From Actinomycetota bacterium (GTDB lineage: Bacteria; Actinomycetota; Coriobacteriia; Anaerosomatales; JAHIQC01), in contig JAHIQC010000373.1 of the NCBI GenBank assembly GCA_018902765.1, positions 1-10,384 on the forward strand: 10,384 nt of DNA, in the 5' to 3' direction. Below are positions 1 through 5,729 of the stretch, piece by piece. The stretch's first letter is position 1; every line of letters begins with the position of its first letter. The position numbers were made by a program, and so were the translations under genes. Below the pieces are notes generated by a model that saw only the letters and a list, made by a program, of their open reading frames with translations, searched no databases and was not told where the DNA came from.

Positions 1-196
1 CACCCTCGCCGAGCACCTCGGCGGCCTCGACGGTGAGCATCACGCGCTCGCCACCCGGGAGATCGACCTCGACCGTGCTCACCGTCGTGCCCACAAGCGC
101 GAGCGCGGCCGCCTTCGCTGCGGCGGCAGCACACGTGCCTGTAGTCAGGCCTGAACGCATGGGGACGATGACGGTGTTGTCGGCGGGCCGGGTCAC
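1..196 (-). CDS. cbiD: Cobalt-precorrin-5B C1-methyltransferase CbiD (N-terminal part)
   Basis: CbiD methylates C1 of cobalt-precorrin-5B with S-adenosylmethionine in the anaerobic corrin pathway, in the cytoplasm. Only about the first 65 codons lie in the window; the rest continues past position 1. The family's N-terminal signature is clear: RSGLTTGTCAAAAAKAA at residues 14-30, followed by a predicted strand and an acidic stretch (VEVDLPGGERVMLTVE). The chosen start is the GTG at 196-194, which overlaps the TGA of the upstream cbiXC gene (GTGA), so translation is probably coupled. No strong ribosome site lies just before it. The ATG at 160-158, 12 codons later, is an alternative start but has no Shine-Dalgarno either. 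It is the third gene of the riboswitch-controlled operon. Identity is firm; the exact start is less so. Confidence 0.9.
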   Translation of the reverse strand, partial: MTRPADNTVIVPMRSGLTTGTCAAAAAKAAALALVGTTVSTVEVDLPGGERVMLTVEAAEVLGEG

Positions 197-1197
197 AGGG
201 CTGGCGCCTCGCTTGCGGAGCGAAGGAGCGCGTTGATTGCGGCAGCGGTGAGCGGCGAGCCGCCGCGCGAACCGTGGACGGTAATGTAGGGCAGGTCGCT
301 CGCGGCGAGTGCCGACTTGGACTCAGCAGCGTCGACGAAGCCGACGGGGATCCCGACCACAAGCGCCGGACGCGCGACTCCCTCCCGCGCTAGAGCGATG
401 ATCTCGCGCAGTGCCGAAGGCGCGTTGCCGATTGCGACGATTGCGCCGTCGATCTCGCTCGCGAGCTGGCGCATGGCCGTCGCAGAACGCGTCCGGCCCG
501 TCTCAAGTGCCTCCTCGGCGACCGCGGGATCGTCAATGAGACAACGAGTCGAGCCGCCGAGCACACCGAGCCTCGCCGTGTCGATACCGGCTTGGACCAT
601 GCGCACATCTGTGATCACGGGCGCGCCAGACCGCAGGGCGGCGACTCCTGCAGCCGCCGCACACGGCGAGAACTCGACCGCACCGCCCAGCGACAGATCA
701 CCGCTGGCGTGCACCAAACGGCGCACGATGGCCGCCTCGATGGCATCGTCGGGCGTGGCGATCGAGGCGCTGATGATCTCCATGCTGTTGGCTTCGATCT
801 CTTCTGGACCGAGCTGCCCCCACACCGCGTGACCACTGTGACCGAGCCGATCGAGGAGCAGCTCGACGATACGCGGGTCGGATCCGATGGGCTCACGGAT
901 CTCGAAGCTGACGCCCGGGAATTGCTGCGCCGCCTCGGCGACCTTCTCCGGGATGTCGTGCTTGATGTGGTGGCCCATGAACAGGAAGCACGGCTGGACC
1001 ACGATGTCGGACGCGCCGGCGTCGACCGCCAGCTTCACAGCGTCGACCAGCGACGGCACAGCGAGTTCCATGAACGCGGGGATAACGCGGCGGCCCTGAA
1101 GACGCGGCACCAGCATCTCGGTGACGTGTAGGAACTGCTCGGTCGCCTCGGGCGAGCGGCTTCCGTGGCCAAGGACGATGACTGCGTGCTGGGTCAT
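193..1197 (-). CDS. cbiXC: Fused sirohydrochlorin cobaltochelatase (CbiX) and precorrin-8X methylmutase (CbiC)
   Basis: A 334-residue fusion of two cobalamin enzymes that act at different steps. Residues 1 to about 118 are a short-form CbiX chelatase, which inserts cobalt into sirohydrochlorin. It has GHGSR at 10-14 (His11) and the metal-ligand region MGHHIKHDIP at 74-83 (His76, His77, His80). Residues about 130-334 are CbiC, which moves the methyl group from C11 to C12 to give cobyrinate. Its motifs are RRLVHASGDLSL at 159-170 (His163 is the expected catalytic His), VGIPVGFVDAAESK at 281-294, and RGGSPLTAAAINALL near the C-terminus. The start is the ATG at 1197, preceded by AGGAGG and overlapping the cbiA stop as ATGA. 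The reading frame is open further upstream to 1407, but that part lies inside cbiA in another frame and is rejected. Both domains look intact. Confidence 0.93.
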   Translation of the reverse strand: MTQHAVIVLGHGSRSPEATEQFLHVTEMLVPRLQGRRVIPAFMELAVPSLVDAVKLAVDAGASDIVVQPCFLFMGHHIKHDIPEKVAEAAQQFPGVSFEIREPIGSDPRIVELLLDRLGHSGHAVWGQLGPEEIEANSMEIISASIATPDDAIEAAIVRRLVHASGDLSLGGAVEFSPCAAAAGVAALRSGAPVITDVRMVQAGIDTARLGVLGGSTRCLIDDPAVAEEALETGRTRSATAMRQLASEIDGAIVAIGNAPSALREIIALAREGVARPALVVGIPVGFVDAAESKSALAASDLPYITVHGSRGGSPLTAAAINALLRSASEAPAL

Positions 1198-2603
1198 TCG
1201 GGCCTCCTGGGGGATGTGTCGGCGACCGGCGCCGAATCGTGGCGAGCAGACGCGTGCGCACGACACGCCGCGACGAATGCCGAGGCGACCTGCGGGCAGC
1301 CTGCGAAGTTGAGGTGCAGGTACGACGCGACCACGTTGTCGGCAGCGAAGCCGCGCGCTTCGCCGTCGACCCGCCACGCCGGCGCCGCGCCTGCTTGCGG
1401 CTCGCACGTCGAGTACCGGAACTCGTGGCCGCGCACAACGGTGCCCGCCTCGCCGAGAACCCCGCTAGCGACGAGCGTCGCCTCGGCGTAGCCGACGCGC
1501 TGCAGCCGCGGCATCATCGTCGCGCTGGCGGGAAGGACTCCGGCCATCGGCAGCTCGCGTCCGTCGCCGTCGGTCAGCGATTCGAGCAGGTAGAGCATCC
1601 CGCCGCACTCCGCATAGATCGGCAGGCCGGCGGATGCGGCACCCGCAATCGACTCGCGCATGGACACGTTGTCGGCGAGACGCTCGGCGAAGAGCTCGGG
1701 ATAGCCGCCGGGCAGGTAGAGACCGTCGGCGTCAGCCGGCAGCGCCGTGTCGGCAAGCGGGCTGAACTCGACGACGTCAGCACCCAGGCCTCGAAGCGCC
1801 TCGGGGTTGTCGGCATACGTGAAGGCGAAAGCCGCGTCGCGCGCCATCGCGATGCGCGGCGTCGGTCCCGGTGTGCGCAGGCATGCCCACGTCGGCTCGG
1901 CGGGCGGCAGTGTCTCGGCCGAACGCGCAAGGGCTAGCAGCGCATCGACGTCGCAGTACCGCTCGACGAGTTCACCGAGGTGCGATATCGCCGCTCGCCC
2001 GGCGACGTCGTCCTCGCCGGCCTGCACGAGTCCGAGGTGCCGCGAGGGAAGCCTCGCCTCATCGGCGGGCGGCACCCATCCGAGCACGGGAATGCCGATA
2101 CTCTCGAACGCGTCAGAGACAGAGGCACGACTGCGGTGCTCGGCAAATCGGTTGACGATGACGCCGCCCACGCGCACCCGGTGGTCGAAAGTGGCGAAGC
2201 CGAGCGCGACAGCGGCGAGACTGGCAGCAGCGCGCGATGCGTCGATCACGAGCACGATCGGCGCGCCAATCAGCCTGGCGACGTCTGCGGTGCTGCACGC
2301 AGCGGCGCCGGTGCGGTGGCCGTCGAAGAGCCCCATCACGCCCTCGACCACGACGACGTCGGCGCCCTCGCTCGCTGCAGAGAACGCCGCCGTCGCGCCA
2401 TCCTCGCCCATCGTCCAGACGTCGAGGTTGCGGGCGGCACGGTCGGTCGCCAGAGCGTGCCATCCTGTGTCGAGGTAGTCAGGCCCGACCTTCGCCGAGC
2501 CGACACTCAAACCGCGTCCGGCGAGCGCGGCTACCAGCCCGAGCGCGATCGAGGTCTTCCCCTCGCCGCTGCGAGGCGCAGCGATGACGAGACGGGCGCT
2601 CAC
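1194..2603 (-). CDS. cbiA: Cobyrinate a,c-diamide synthase
   Basis: A 469-residue glutamine-dependent amidotransferase that amidates the a and c side chains of cobyrinate using ATP. The N-terminal DTBS-like ATPase domain has the P-loop APRSGEGKTS at 9-18, the substrate motif KVGPDYLDTGWH at 38-49, and VVVVEGVMGLFDG at 83-95. The C-terminal class I glutaminase domain (about 250-440) has LYLPGGYPELFA at 296-307, the nucleophile Cys333 in YAECGGMLYL, GHEFRYS at 392-398, and His430 in SYLHLNF. The length is normal for CbiA. The start is a GTG at 2603-2601 with GGGAGGA six or so bases upstream. It is the first gene of the operon, and its long leader carries the cobalamin riboswitch and attenuator. 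The stop overlaps the start of cbiXC. The Mg-pathway homologue CobB (hydrogenobyrinate substrate) is the alternative; the CbiX and CbiD neighbours favour the cobalt-early CbiA role. Confidence 0.95.
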   Translation of the reverse strand: MSARLVIAAPRSGEGKTSIALGLVAALAGRGLSVGSAKVGPDYLDTGWHALATDRAARNLDVWTMGEDGATAAFSAASEGADVVVVEGVMGLFDGHRTGAAACSTADVARLIGAPIVLVIDASRAAASLAAVALGFATFDHRVRVGGVIVNRFAEHRSRASVSDAFESIGIPVLGWVPPADEARLPSRHLGLVQAGEDDVAGRAAISHLGELVERYCDVDALLALARSAETLPPAEPTWACLRTPGPTPRIAMARDAAFAFTYADNPEALRGLGADVVEFSPLADTALPADADGLYLPGGYPELFAERLADNVSMRESIAGAASAGLPIYAECGGMLYLLESLTDGDGRELPMAGVLPASATMMPRLQRVGYAEATLVASGVLGEAGTVVRGHEFRYSTCEPQAGAAPAWRVDGEARGFAADNVVASYLHLNFAGCPQVASAFVAACRAHASARHDSAPVADTSPRRPE

Positions 2604-2682
2604 GTGCGTCCTCCCGAAACTCGACTGCTGTTCGCCGTGTCCACTGCTCGCGCGCCTCCCGGTCGTGCATCCCGAGAACGCG

Positions 2683-2725
2683 AAAACCCGGCTCAGCGGG
2701 CCTTCTGCGAGACCTGCGAACCGGG
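2683..2725 (-). terminator. Riboswitch-controlled intrinsic terminator (attenuator) in the cbiA leader
   Basis: On the minus strand CCCGGT (2725-2720) pairs with GCCGGG (2692-2687), directly followed by TTTT (2686-2683). Inside the loop GGTCT pairs with AGGCC to lengthen the structure. The loop also contains GCAGGTCTC (2717-2709), a perfect 9-nt complement of GAGACCTGC in the aptamer 3' strand (2796-2788). Pairing between these would be an antiterminator when the aptamer is unliganded. The U-tract is short (four T), so efficiency is uncertain. Confidence 0.6.
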
Positions 2726-2741
2726 GATGGATGGCAACCGG

Positions 2742-2778
2742 CGCGGACGGGTCCCTGCTTCCGAGGGATGGTTCCGCG
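2742..2778 (-). promoter_or_regulatory. Hairpin directly 3' of the riboswitch aptamer (P13-like, kissing-loop candidate)
   Basis: On the minus strand an outer stem CGCGGA/TCCGCG encloses an inner stem TCCCT/AGGGA with loop CGGAAGC, beginning one base after P1 ends. The loop CGGA can pair with TCCG in the L5 loop (GTCCGCC) of the aptamer. Cobalamin riboswitches use an L5-L13 kissing contact to couple ligand binding to the expression platform, so this is a plausible L13. The stem is visible; the kissing role is inference. Confidence 0.5.
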
Positions 2779-2779
2779 T

Positions 2780-2885
2780 CGCTCCTGGCAGGTCTCCCGA
2801 CTTAGTAGCCGTATGTGGCTACATCACGGTGGCGGACCCGTGCCGGAATTTCACCGGCTTCCCTATTCTCCCGACCGCAGCAGCG
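2780..2885 (-). promoter_or_regulatory. Cobalamin riboswitch aptamer upstream of cbiA
   Basis: Read on the minus strand, this 106-nt segment has the B12-riboswitch landmarks in order. A P1 strand CGCTGCTG (2885-2878) pairs with CAGGAGCG (2787-2780), with one G-G mismatch. Next come GGTC, then AATAGGGAA, the P4-like hairpin GCCGG-loop-CCGGC, the P5-like hairpin CACGG-GTCCGCC-ACCGTG (2842-2825), a small accessory hairpin GTAGCC/GGCTAC, and the conserved 3' end AAGTCGGGAGACCTGCC. The P6/peripheral extensions are very short, so the aptamer is compact for the family. It precedes cbiA by about 175 nt and is expected to shut off cobalamin synthesis when a cobalamin is bound. Which cobalamin form it prefers cannot be read from the sequence. 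Confidence 0.9.
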
Positions 2886-2927
2886 GCTCGGGCACCAAGG
2901 CGACGACACGTATGTTATTGTCCCGGC

Positions 2928-2956
2928 ATTCTACACTCGCGAGACACGCTTGGAAA
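2928..2956 (-). promoter_or_regulatory. Candidate promoter for the cbiA operon
   Basis: On the minus strand TAGAAT (2933-2928) is a good -10 element, with a weak -35 TTTCCA (2956-2951) at a 17-bp spacing. Transcription would begin near 2920, about 35 nt before P1 of the aptamer, so the whole riboswitch would be in the leader. The matching promoter for the divergent siroheme gene must lie in the same roughly 93-bp gap (2886-2978), but I cannot pick it out. Confidence 0.4.
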
Positions 2957-2978
2957 GTTGTCCAGCATAGGAGTACCC

Positions 2979-4439
2979 GTGGAATCTGCCTTTGGCCCAA
3001 ACGAGCCAGCCAACGGCGAGCGCCGTCCGCTCGCGCCGCTGCTCGTAGACCTCACCGACCGAATTGTGGTCATCGTGGGAGGTGGTCCGGTCGCCGAGCG
3101 CCGGTGCCGCACGATGCTCGCGGGCGGTGCCACGGTCCGAGTAGTAGCATCCAGCGCATGCTCGGGTCTTGTCGATCTGTCCGAGGCCGGGCGGATCGAC
3201 CTGCGGCTCAAGGACTTCTCTCGCCCGGACGCCGATGACGCCTTTCTTCTGGTCGCCGCCACCGACGACCGGGCCGCCAACCAAGCCGCTCGCGATGCGG
3301 CGGCCTCAAGCGGATGCCTGCTCAATGACGCCACCGAGCCCGGCTGCGGCGACGTCATCGTTCCGGCCGAACTGCGCCAGGGACGGCTGCGCATAACCGT
3401 GAGCACGTCAGGCGCCTCTCCGTCGGTGGCGCGTCGCATTCGCGACCGCATCGCCGCCGAGTTCGACCCGCGCTGGCAGCGCTACCTCGACGCAGTCGCG
3501 GGCGCCCGCGGACTTGCTCGCACGAGCAAGTGCGAGCCCGCAGAACGCCACGCGCTGCTCGAGGCGCTCGGCGGGCTCGCACTTGAGACGCGCTTCTTCA
3601 CTTCCGAGCTCTCAGCCCAGGAGATGCTCACTGCCGCTCGGACGCTAGCCGAGAGCAGACCGCCCGCGAGCACTTCGGCAACGGCACTCGTCAGTCTGGT
3701 CGGCGCGGGTCCCGGCGACCCCGGGCTCATCACCATGCGCGGCCTGGAGCGCCTGCGCGCAGCCGACGTCGTCGTCTACGACTACCTCATCGACGAGCGC
3801 CTCATTGCCGAGGCGCGACCTGACGCCGAGCTCATCTACGTGGGAAAACGCGGCGGTCACCATCACCGCACCCAAGACCAGATCAACTCGCTCCTCGTCG
3901 AGCTGGCCACCAGCGGCAAGGCACGGCTTGTGGTCCGCCTCAAAGGCGGGGACCCGTTCATCTTCGGCCGAGGCGGTGAGGAGGCGCTGGTGCTCGCCGA
4001 CGCGGGCCTAGCCTTCGAGGTAATACCGGGCGTAAGCGCCGGAGGTGCGGTTCCGGCGAGCGCCGGAATTCCCGTCACTCACCGCGGCATAGCATCATCG
4101 GTGACGTTCGTCACCGGGCACGAAGACCCCACCAAGGAGTGGGCCGGTCTGTCTTGGGCACAGCTTTCGAAAGGCGCAGACACGCTGTGCATTTACATGG
4201 GAGTGAAGAACCTCGGCCGCATCGTCGGAGAGGTGATGGCGGGCGGGCGCCCAGCCGACCAACCGATCGCGCTCATCCGATGGGGCACTACGGAGCGCCA
4301 AGAGGTTCTCGTCGGCACTCTCGGAAACATCACCGAGAGAGCGGACGCTGCGGGCTTCGGTGCTCCCGCGATCATCGTCATCGGCGACGTCGTGTCCCTG
4401 CGTGGCCGGCTCAAGGGCGCCGAGGGCGACCCCATGTAG
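2979..4439 (+). CDS. cysG: Bifunctional siroheme synthase: precorrin-2 dehydrogenase and uroporphyrinogen-III C-methyltransferase
   Basis: A 486-residue CysG-like fusion. Residues about 17-165 form the NAD-dependent precorrin-2 dehydrogenase/ferrochelatase domain: nucleotide-binding [13 protein letters not shown] at 30-42, [12 protein letters not shown] at 93-104, and [18 protein letters not shown] at 139-156. Residues about 236-478 form the SUMT methyltransferase: [15 protein letters not shown] at 241-255, YVGKRGGHH at 287-295, [17 protein letters not shown] at 319-335, and the [13 protein letters not shown] loop. It converts uroporphyrinogen III to precorrin-2 and then sirohydrochlorin, and may insert iron. 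The start is the GTG at 2979, preceded by AGGAG at 5 bases. The frame is open far upstream, but that part crosses cbiA antisense and the riboswitch. The position of the catalytic Asp of Salmonella CysG seems to be Thr119 here (see findings). It is divergent from the cobalamin operon and supplies the substrate of CbiX. Confidence 0.93.
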   Translation: MESAFGPNEPANGERRPLAPLLVDLTDRIVVIVGGGPVAERRCRTMLAGGATVRVVASSACSGLVDLSEAGRIDLRLKDFSRPDADDAFLLVAATDDRAANQAARDAAASSGCLLNDATEPGCGDVIVPAELRQGRLRITVSTSGASPSVARRIRDRIAAEFDPRWQRYLDAVAGARGLARTSKCEPAERHALLEALGGLALETRFFTSELSAQEMLTAARTLAESRPPASTSATALVSLVGAGPGDPGLITMRGLERLRAADVVVYDYLIDERLIAEARPDAELIYVGKRGGHHHRTQDQINSLLVELATSGKARLVVRLKGGDPFIFGRGGEEALVLADAGLAFEVIPGVSAGGAVPASAGIPVTHRGIASSVTFVTGHEDPTKEWAGLSWAQLSKGADTLCIYMGVKNLGRIVGEVMAGGRPADQPIALIRWGTTERQEVLVGTLGNITERADAAGFGAPAIIVIGDVVSLRGRLKGAEGDPM

Positions 4440-4466
4440 GCATCTGCCACACGCATGCGCCGTGCA

Positions 4467-4488
4467 GGTGCCCCCGATCATGGGCACC
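4467..4488. terminator. Terminator-like hairpin behind the siroheme synthase gene
   Basis: GGTGCCC pairs perfectly with GGGCACC around the 8-base loop CCGATCAT, 28 bases after the stop codon. No run of T follows on either strand, so it could be a weak or factor-assisted terminator, or an mRNA 3'-end stabiliser. Confidence 0.4.
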
Positions 4489-4626
4489 AAATCTCCGCCG
4501 CCCACCAAGTGGCCACCGCAAGCCGCAGTTCGCTCAGATCAGAGCACGAAGCGCCTGCCTTGCGAACGCTGACCGCGAGGTCGAGGACGGAGTGAGGGTG
4601 TCGTCCGATCCACCACAAGAAACAGT

Positions 4627-4652
4627 GGACCGCCCGCAAGAACGGGCAGTCC
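4627..4652. repeat. Strong imperfect inverted repeat beside the tRNA-like remnant
   Basis: GGACCGCCCG pairs with CGGGCAGTCC around a 6-base loop CAAGAA, giving ten base-paired positions with a single C-A mismatch. It ends 15 bases before the tRNA-like remnant. There is no T-tract, so a simple intrinsic terminator is not supported. Confidence 0.5.
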
Positions 4653-4667
4653 CACCTGCTCATAATA

Positions 4668-4695
4668 TGGTGCCCCCAAGGGAATTCGAATCCTG
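4668..4695 (-). other. Degenerate tRNA 3'-end remnant, possible attachment-site core
   Basis: Read on the minus strand this ends in TGGGGGC-A-CCA, like a 3' acceptor strand, discriminator base and encoded CCA. Just before that is a T-loop TTCGAAT flanked by CAGGA and TCCCT. The T-stem is broken (only three of five pairs form), and the DNA 5' of it on the minus strand has no anticodon or D arm and no matching 5' acceptor strand. It is therefore not a functional tRNA. Tyrosine-recombinase elements integrate into tRNA 3' ends and leave such duplicated 3' pieces, which makes an att-type remnant the best explanation. Confidence 0.5.
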
Positions 4696-4705
4696 ATTGT
4701 GCTTG

Positions 4706-4790
4706 TGACTATTGGTGACTATTGGGACTCGTTGGTACGGCTGGCCACGCGGTTCGTCCCAATAGGTCCCAACGAGTACCAACAAGTACC
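4706..4790. repeat. Cluster of short direct and inverted repeats (arm-site-like)
   Basis: TGACTATTGG occurs twice in exact tandem (4706-4715, 4716-4725). CTATTGGGAC (4719-4728) is an exact inverted copy of GTCCCAATAG (4756-4765). ACTCGTTGG (4727-4735) is inverted as CCAACGAGT (4769-4777). GTCCCAA recurs at 4756 and 4766, and AGTACCA recurs at 4776 and 4786. Overlapping short direct and inverted repeats right beside a tRNA 3' piece resemble the arm-type binding sites of a tyrosine integrase. The repeats are seen; the role is inference. Confidence 0.55.
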
Positions 4791-4798
4791 ATGTATTT

Positions 4799-4827
4799 GG
4801 GCGACAAATCGGGCGACAAATCGGGCG
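4799..4827. repeat. 12-bp tandem repeat
   Basis: The unit GGGCGACAAATC occurs twice exactly and is followed by a partial third copy GGGCG. It lies just to the right of the arm-like repeats. The unit is a multiple of three, so on the plus strand it reads as a repeated Gly-Asp-Lys-Ser, but no good gene contains it. Confidence 0.8.
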
Positions 4828-5047
4828 CTCATGTTCACCCGACGCACGCGGCTTGGGCACTGTTGCCGGTGACCGCTGGGCGGACCTGTCGTGGTCTCCG
4901 GAACAGGCGCCCGCCACTGCCCCGGACGGCGCCTCGATCAGCATGCGGATGAGTTGTCCGCGAAGGTCGCTCACTCGATCCGTCTGCCGGGTCAACCCCC
5001 GATTGGTGGGAGTCTCCTGACTTGCTCAGGTGCGGCCAACTCCAGTG

Positions 5048-5079
5048 TTGACATTGAACCTAGTCGAAGGTGCTAGCAT
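5048..5079 (+). promoter_or_regulatory. MerR-type promoter/operator with 20-bp spacer
   Basis: A perfect -35 TTGACA (5048-5053) and a -10 TAGCAT (5074-5079) are separated by 20 bp instead of the usual 17. This is the over-long spacer that MerR-family activators untwist when they bind metal. The spacer carries a short dyad ACCT-N6-AGGT (5059-5072) as the likely operator core. It lies directly upstream of the MerR gene, implying autoregulation together with the small Cys-rich gene behind it. Because the -10 overlaps the ATG at 5078, that ATG cannot be the start of a message made here. Confidence 0.7.
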
Positions 5080-5113
5080 GGCCGCGACCGCCGACGGAGG
5101 GAGTCGCAAGCGC

Positions 5114-5560
5114 ATGAGAATCGGTGAGATAGCAGGCGTCGCGGGCTTGAGCACATCGGCGATTCGCTACTACGAGAGGGTCGGGCTGCTCGCCGCTCCG
5201 TCGAGGAGCAGGTCCGGCTACCGCGAGTACTCCGACGAGGACGTACGAAGGGTCCGACTGATCGCCCAAGCGAGAATGCTGTCTCTGCCACTGGGCGAGG
5301 TTAGACAACTCATCGCATTCGCGATGGACGGCAAGTGTGGGCCCCTTCGAAGTGAGCTGCGCACCGCACTCGAGAATAGGGCGGCGGACACGCGCCGACA
5401 GATCCGCGAGCTGAAGTCACTGCAGCGCGAGCTCGATCGCATCTGCGCGGAACTTGCAGACACCTCATGCCCATCGCAAGCACTTGCCCCGTCCAGCTCG
5501 GGCGCCTGCGCCTGCCTGGACGACCTGGCGTCTTCCGGATCCGGCCGGTCCGAGGACTAG
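5114..5560 (+). CDS. MerR-family metal-responsive transcriptional regulator
   Basis: A 148-residue cytoplasmic activator. Residues 1-70 are the winged-helix MerR DNA-binding domain (MRIGEIAGVAGLSTSAIRYY, then ERVGLL, SGYREYSDEDVRRV). Residues about 78-112 are the long dimerisation helix. The metal-site cysteines follow the MerR/ZntR/CadR layout: Cys75 at the start of the dimer helix (GKCGPLRSEL), then Cys111 and Cys119 around a seven-residue loop, plus an extra CAC at 132-134 in a loose tail. Cys at the 75-type position is typical of sensors of divalent ions (Hg, Pb, Cd, Zn), whereas CueR-like monovalent sensors have Ser there. Which metal cannot be settled. The ATG at 5114 is chosen because earlier in-frame ATGs (5030, 5078) lie upstream of, or inside, the promoter. 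GGAGGGAG sits about 10 bases before it. It is co-transcribed with the small CGCGC gene. Confidence 0.88.
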   Translation: MRIGEIAGVAGLSTSAIRYYERVGLLAAPSRSRSGYREYSDEDVRRVRLIAQARMLSLPLGEVRQLIAFAMDGKCGPLRSELRTALENRAADTRRQIRELKSLQRELDRICAELADTSCPSQALAPSSSGACACLDDLASSGSGRSED

Positions 5561-5590
5561 ACAAACAGGCAACCGAGAGGAGGAGAGCAA

Positions 5591-5713
5591 ATGTCGGACA
5601 AGGCGAAGAAGACAAAGAAGCCGACGAGGTCAGATCAGCCGCAGACACAAGGATGCGGATGTGGATGCCTCGCCAACAACGCGCGCGGCGAGGAGCCGGC
5701 GACAAAGAAGTAG
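5591..5713 (+). CDS. Small lysine-rich protein with CGCGC cluster, putative metal-binding peptide
   Basis: A 40-residue hydrophilic protein. Residues 1-13 are basic (MSDKAKKTKKPTR), residues 14-20 polar, residues 21-27 are GCGCGCL with three cysteines each separated by one glycine, and a charged tail ends in KK. It has no signal peptide or membrane segment. A strong GAGGAGGAG ribosome site lies a few bases before the ATG. The gene starts 30 bases after the merR stop and is followed by a terminator, so it is the only other gene of the metal-regulated unit. Alternating Cys-Gly is a plausible soft-metal ligand, which suggests a metallothionein-like buffer or metallochaperone controlled by the MerR sensor. 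I recognise no named family; the function is inference, but the ribosome site, position and composition make the gene itself likely. Confidence 0.72.
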   Translation: MSDKAKKTKKPTRSDQPQTQGCGCGCLANNARGEEPATKK

Positions 5714-5729
5714 TCGGATGGACAACGTG

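Larger units (their letters stand above)
4440..5040. other. Gene-poor junction region
   Basis: No open frame here shows a recognisable protein, a good ribosome site and neighbour-like codon use together. What it holds is structural: the hairpin at 4467-4488, a stronger imperfect hairpin at 4627-4652, a degraded tRNA 3' end at 4668-4695, short direct and inverted repeats at 4706-4790, and a 12-bp tandem repeat at 4799-4827. The stretch 4828-5040 leads into the MerR promoter and shows nothing I can name. A minus-strand open frame from 4995 to 4660 is best explained by the repeats and the tRNA remnant. The region reads like the end of an integrated element whose integrase has been lost or lies elsewhere. 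Confidence 0.55.

Noticed and set aside
1198-1407. N-terminal extension of the CbiX-CbiC frame
   Set aside because: It lies wholly inside cbiA in another frame; the ATG at 1197 has AGGAGG and starts exactly at the CbiX family motif.
1980-2978. Long plus-strand open frame in phase with, and upstream of, the siroheme synthase
   Set aside because: It runs antisense through cbiA and the riboswitch, has shadow-like Arg/Ala-rich composition, and the GTG at 2979 has a proper AGGAG site; it is an artefact of high GC.
4668-4745. A complete tRNA gene on the minus strand
   Set aside because: Only the T-loop and 3' acceptor/CCA are recognisable; the T-stem is mispaired and no anticodon arm, D arm or 5' acceptor strand follows.
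4799-4827. CRISPR-like array
   Set aside because: The two repeat units are only 12 bp and directly adjacent, with no spacers and no cas genes.
4660-4995. Minus-strand open frame of 111 codons in the junction region
   Set aside because: Its sequence is largely made of the tandem repeat, the inverted repeats and the tRNA remnant; no recognisable domain and no convincing ribosome site.
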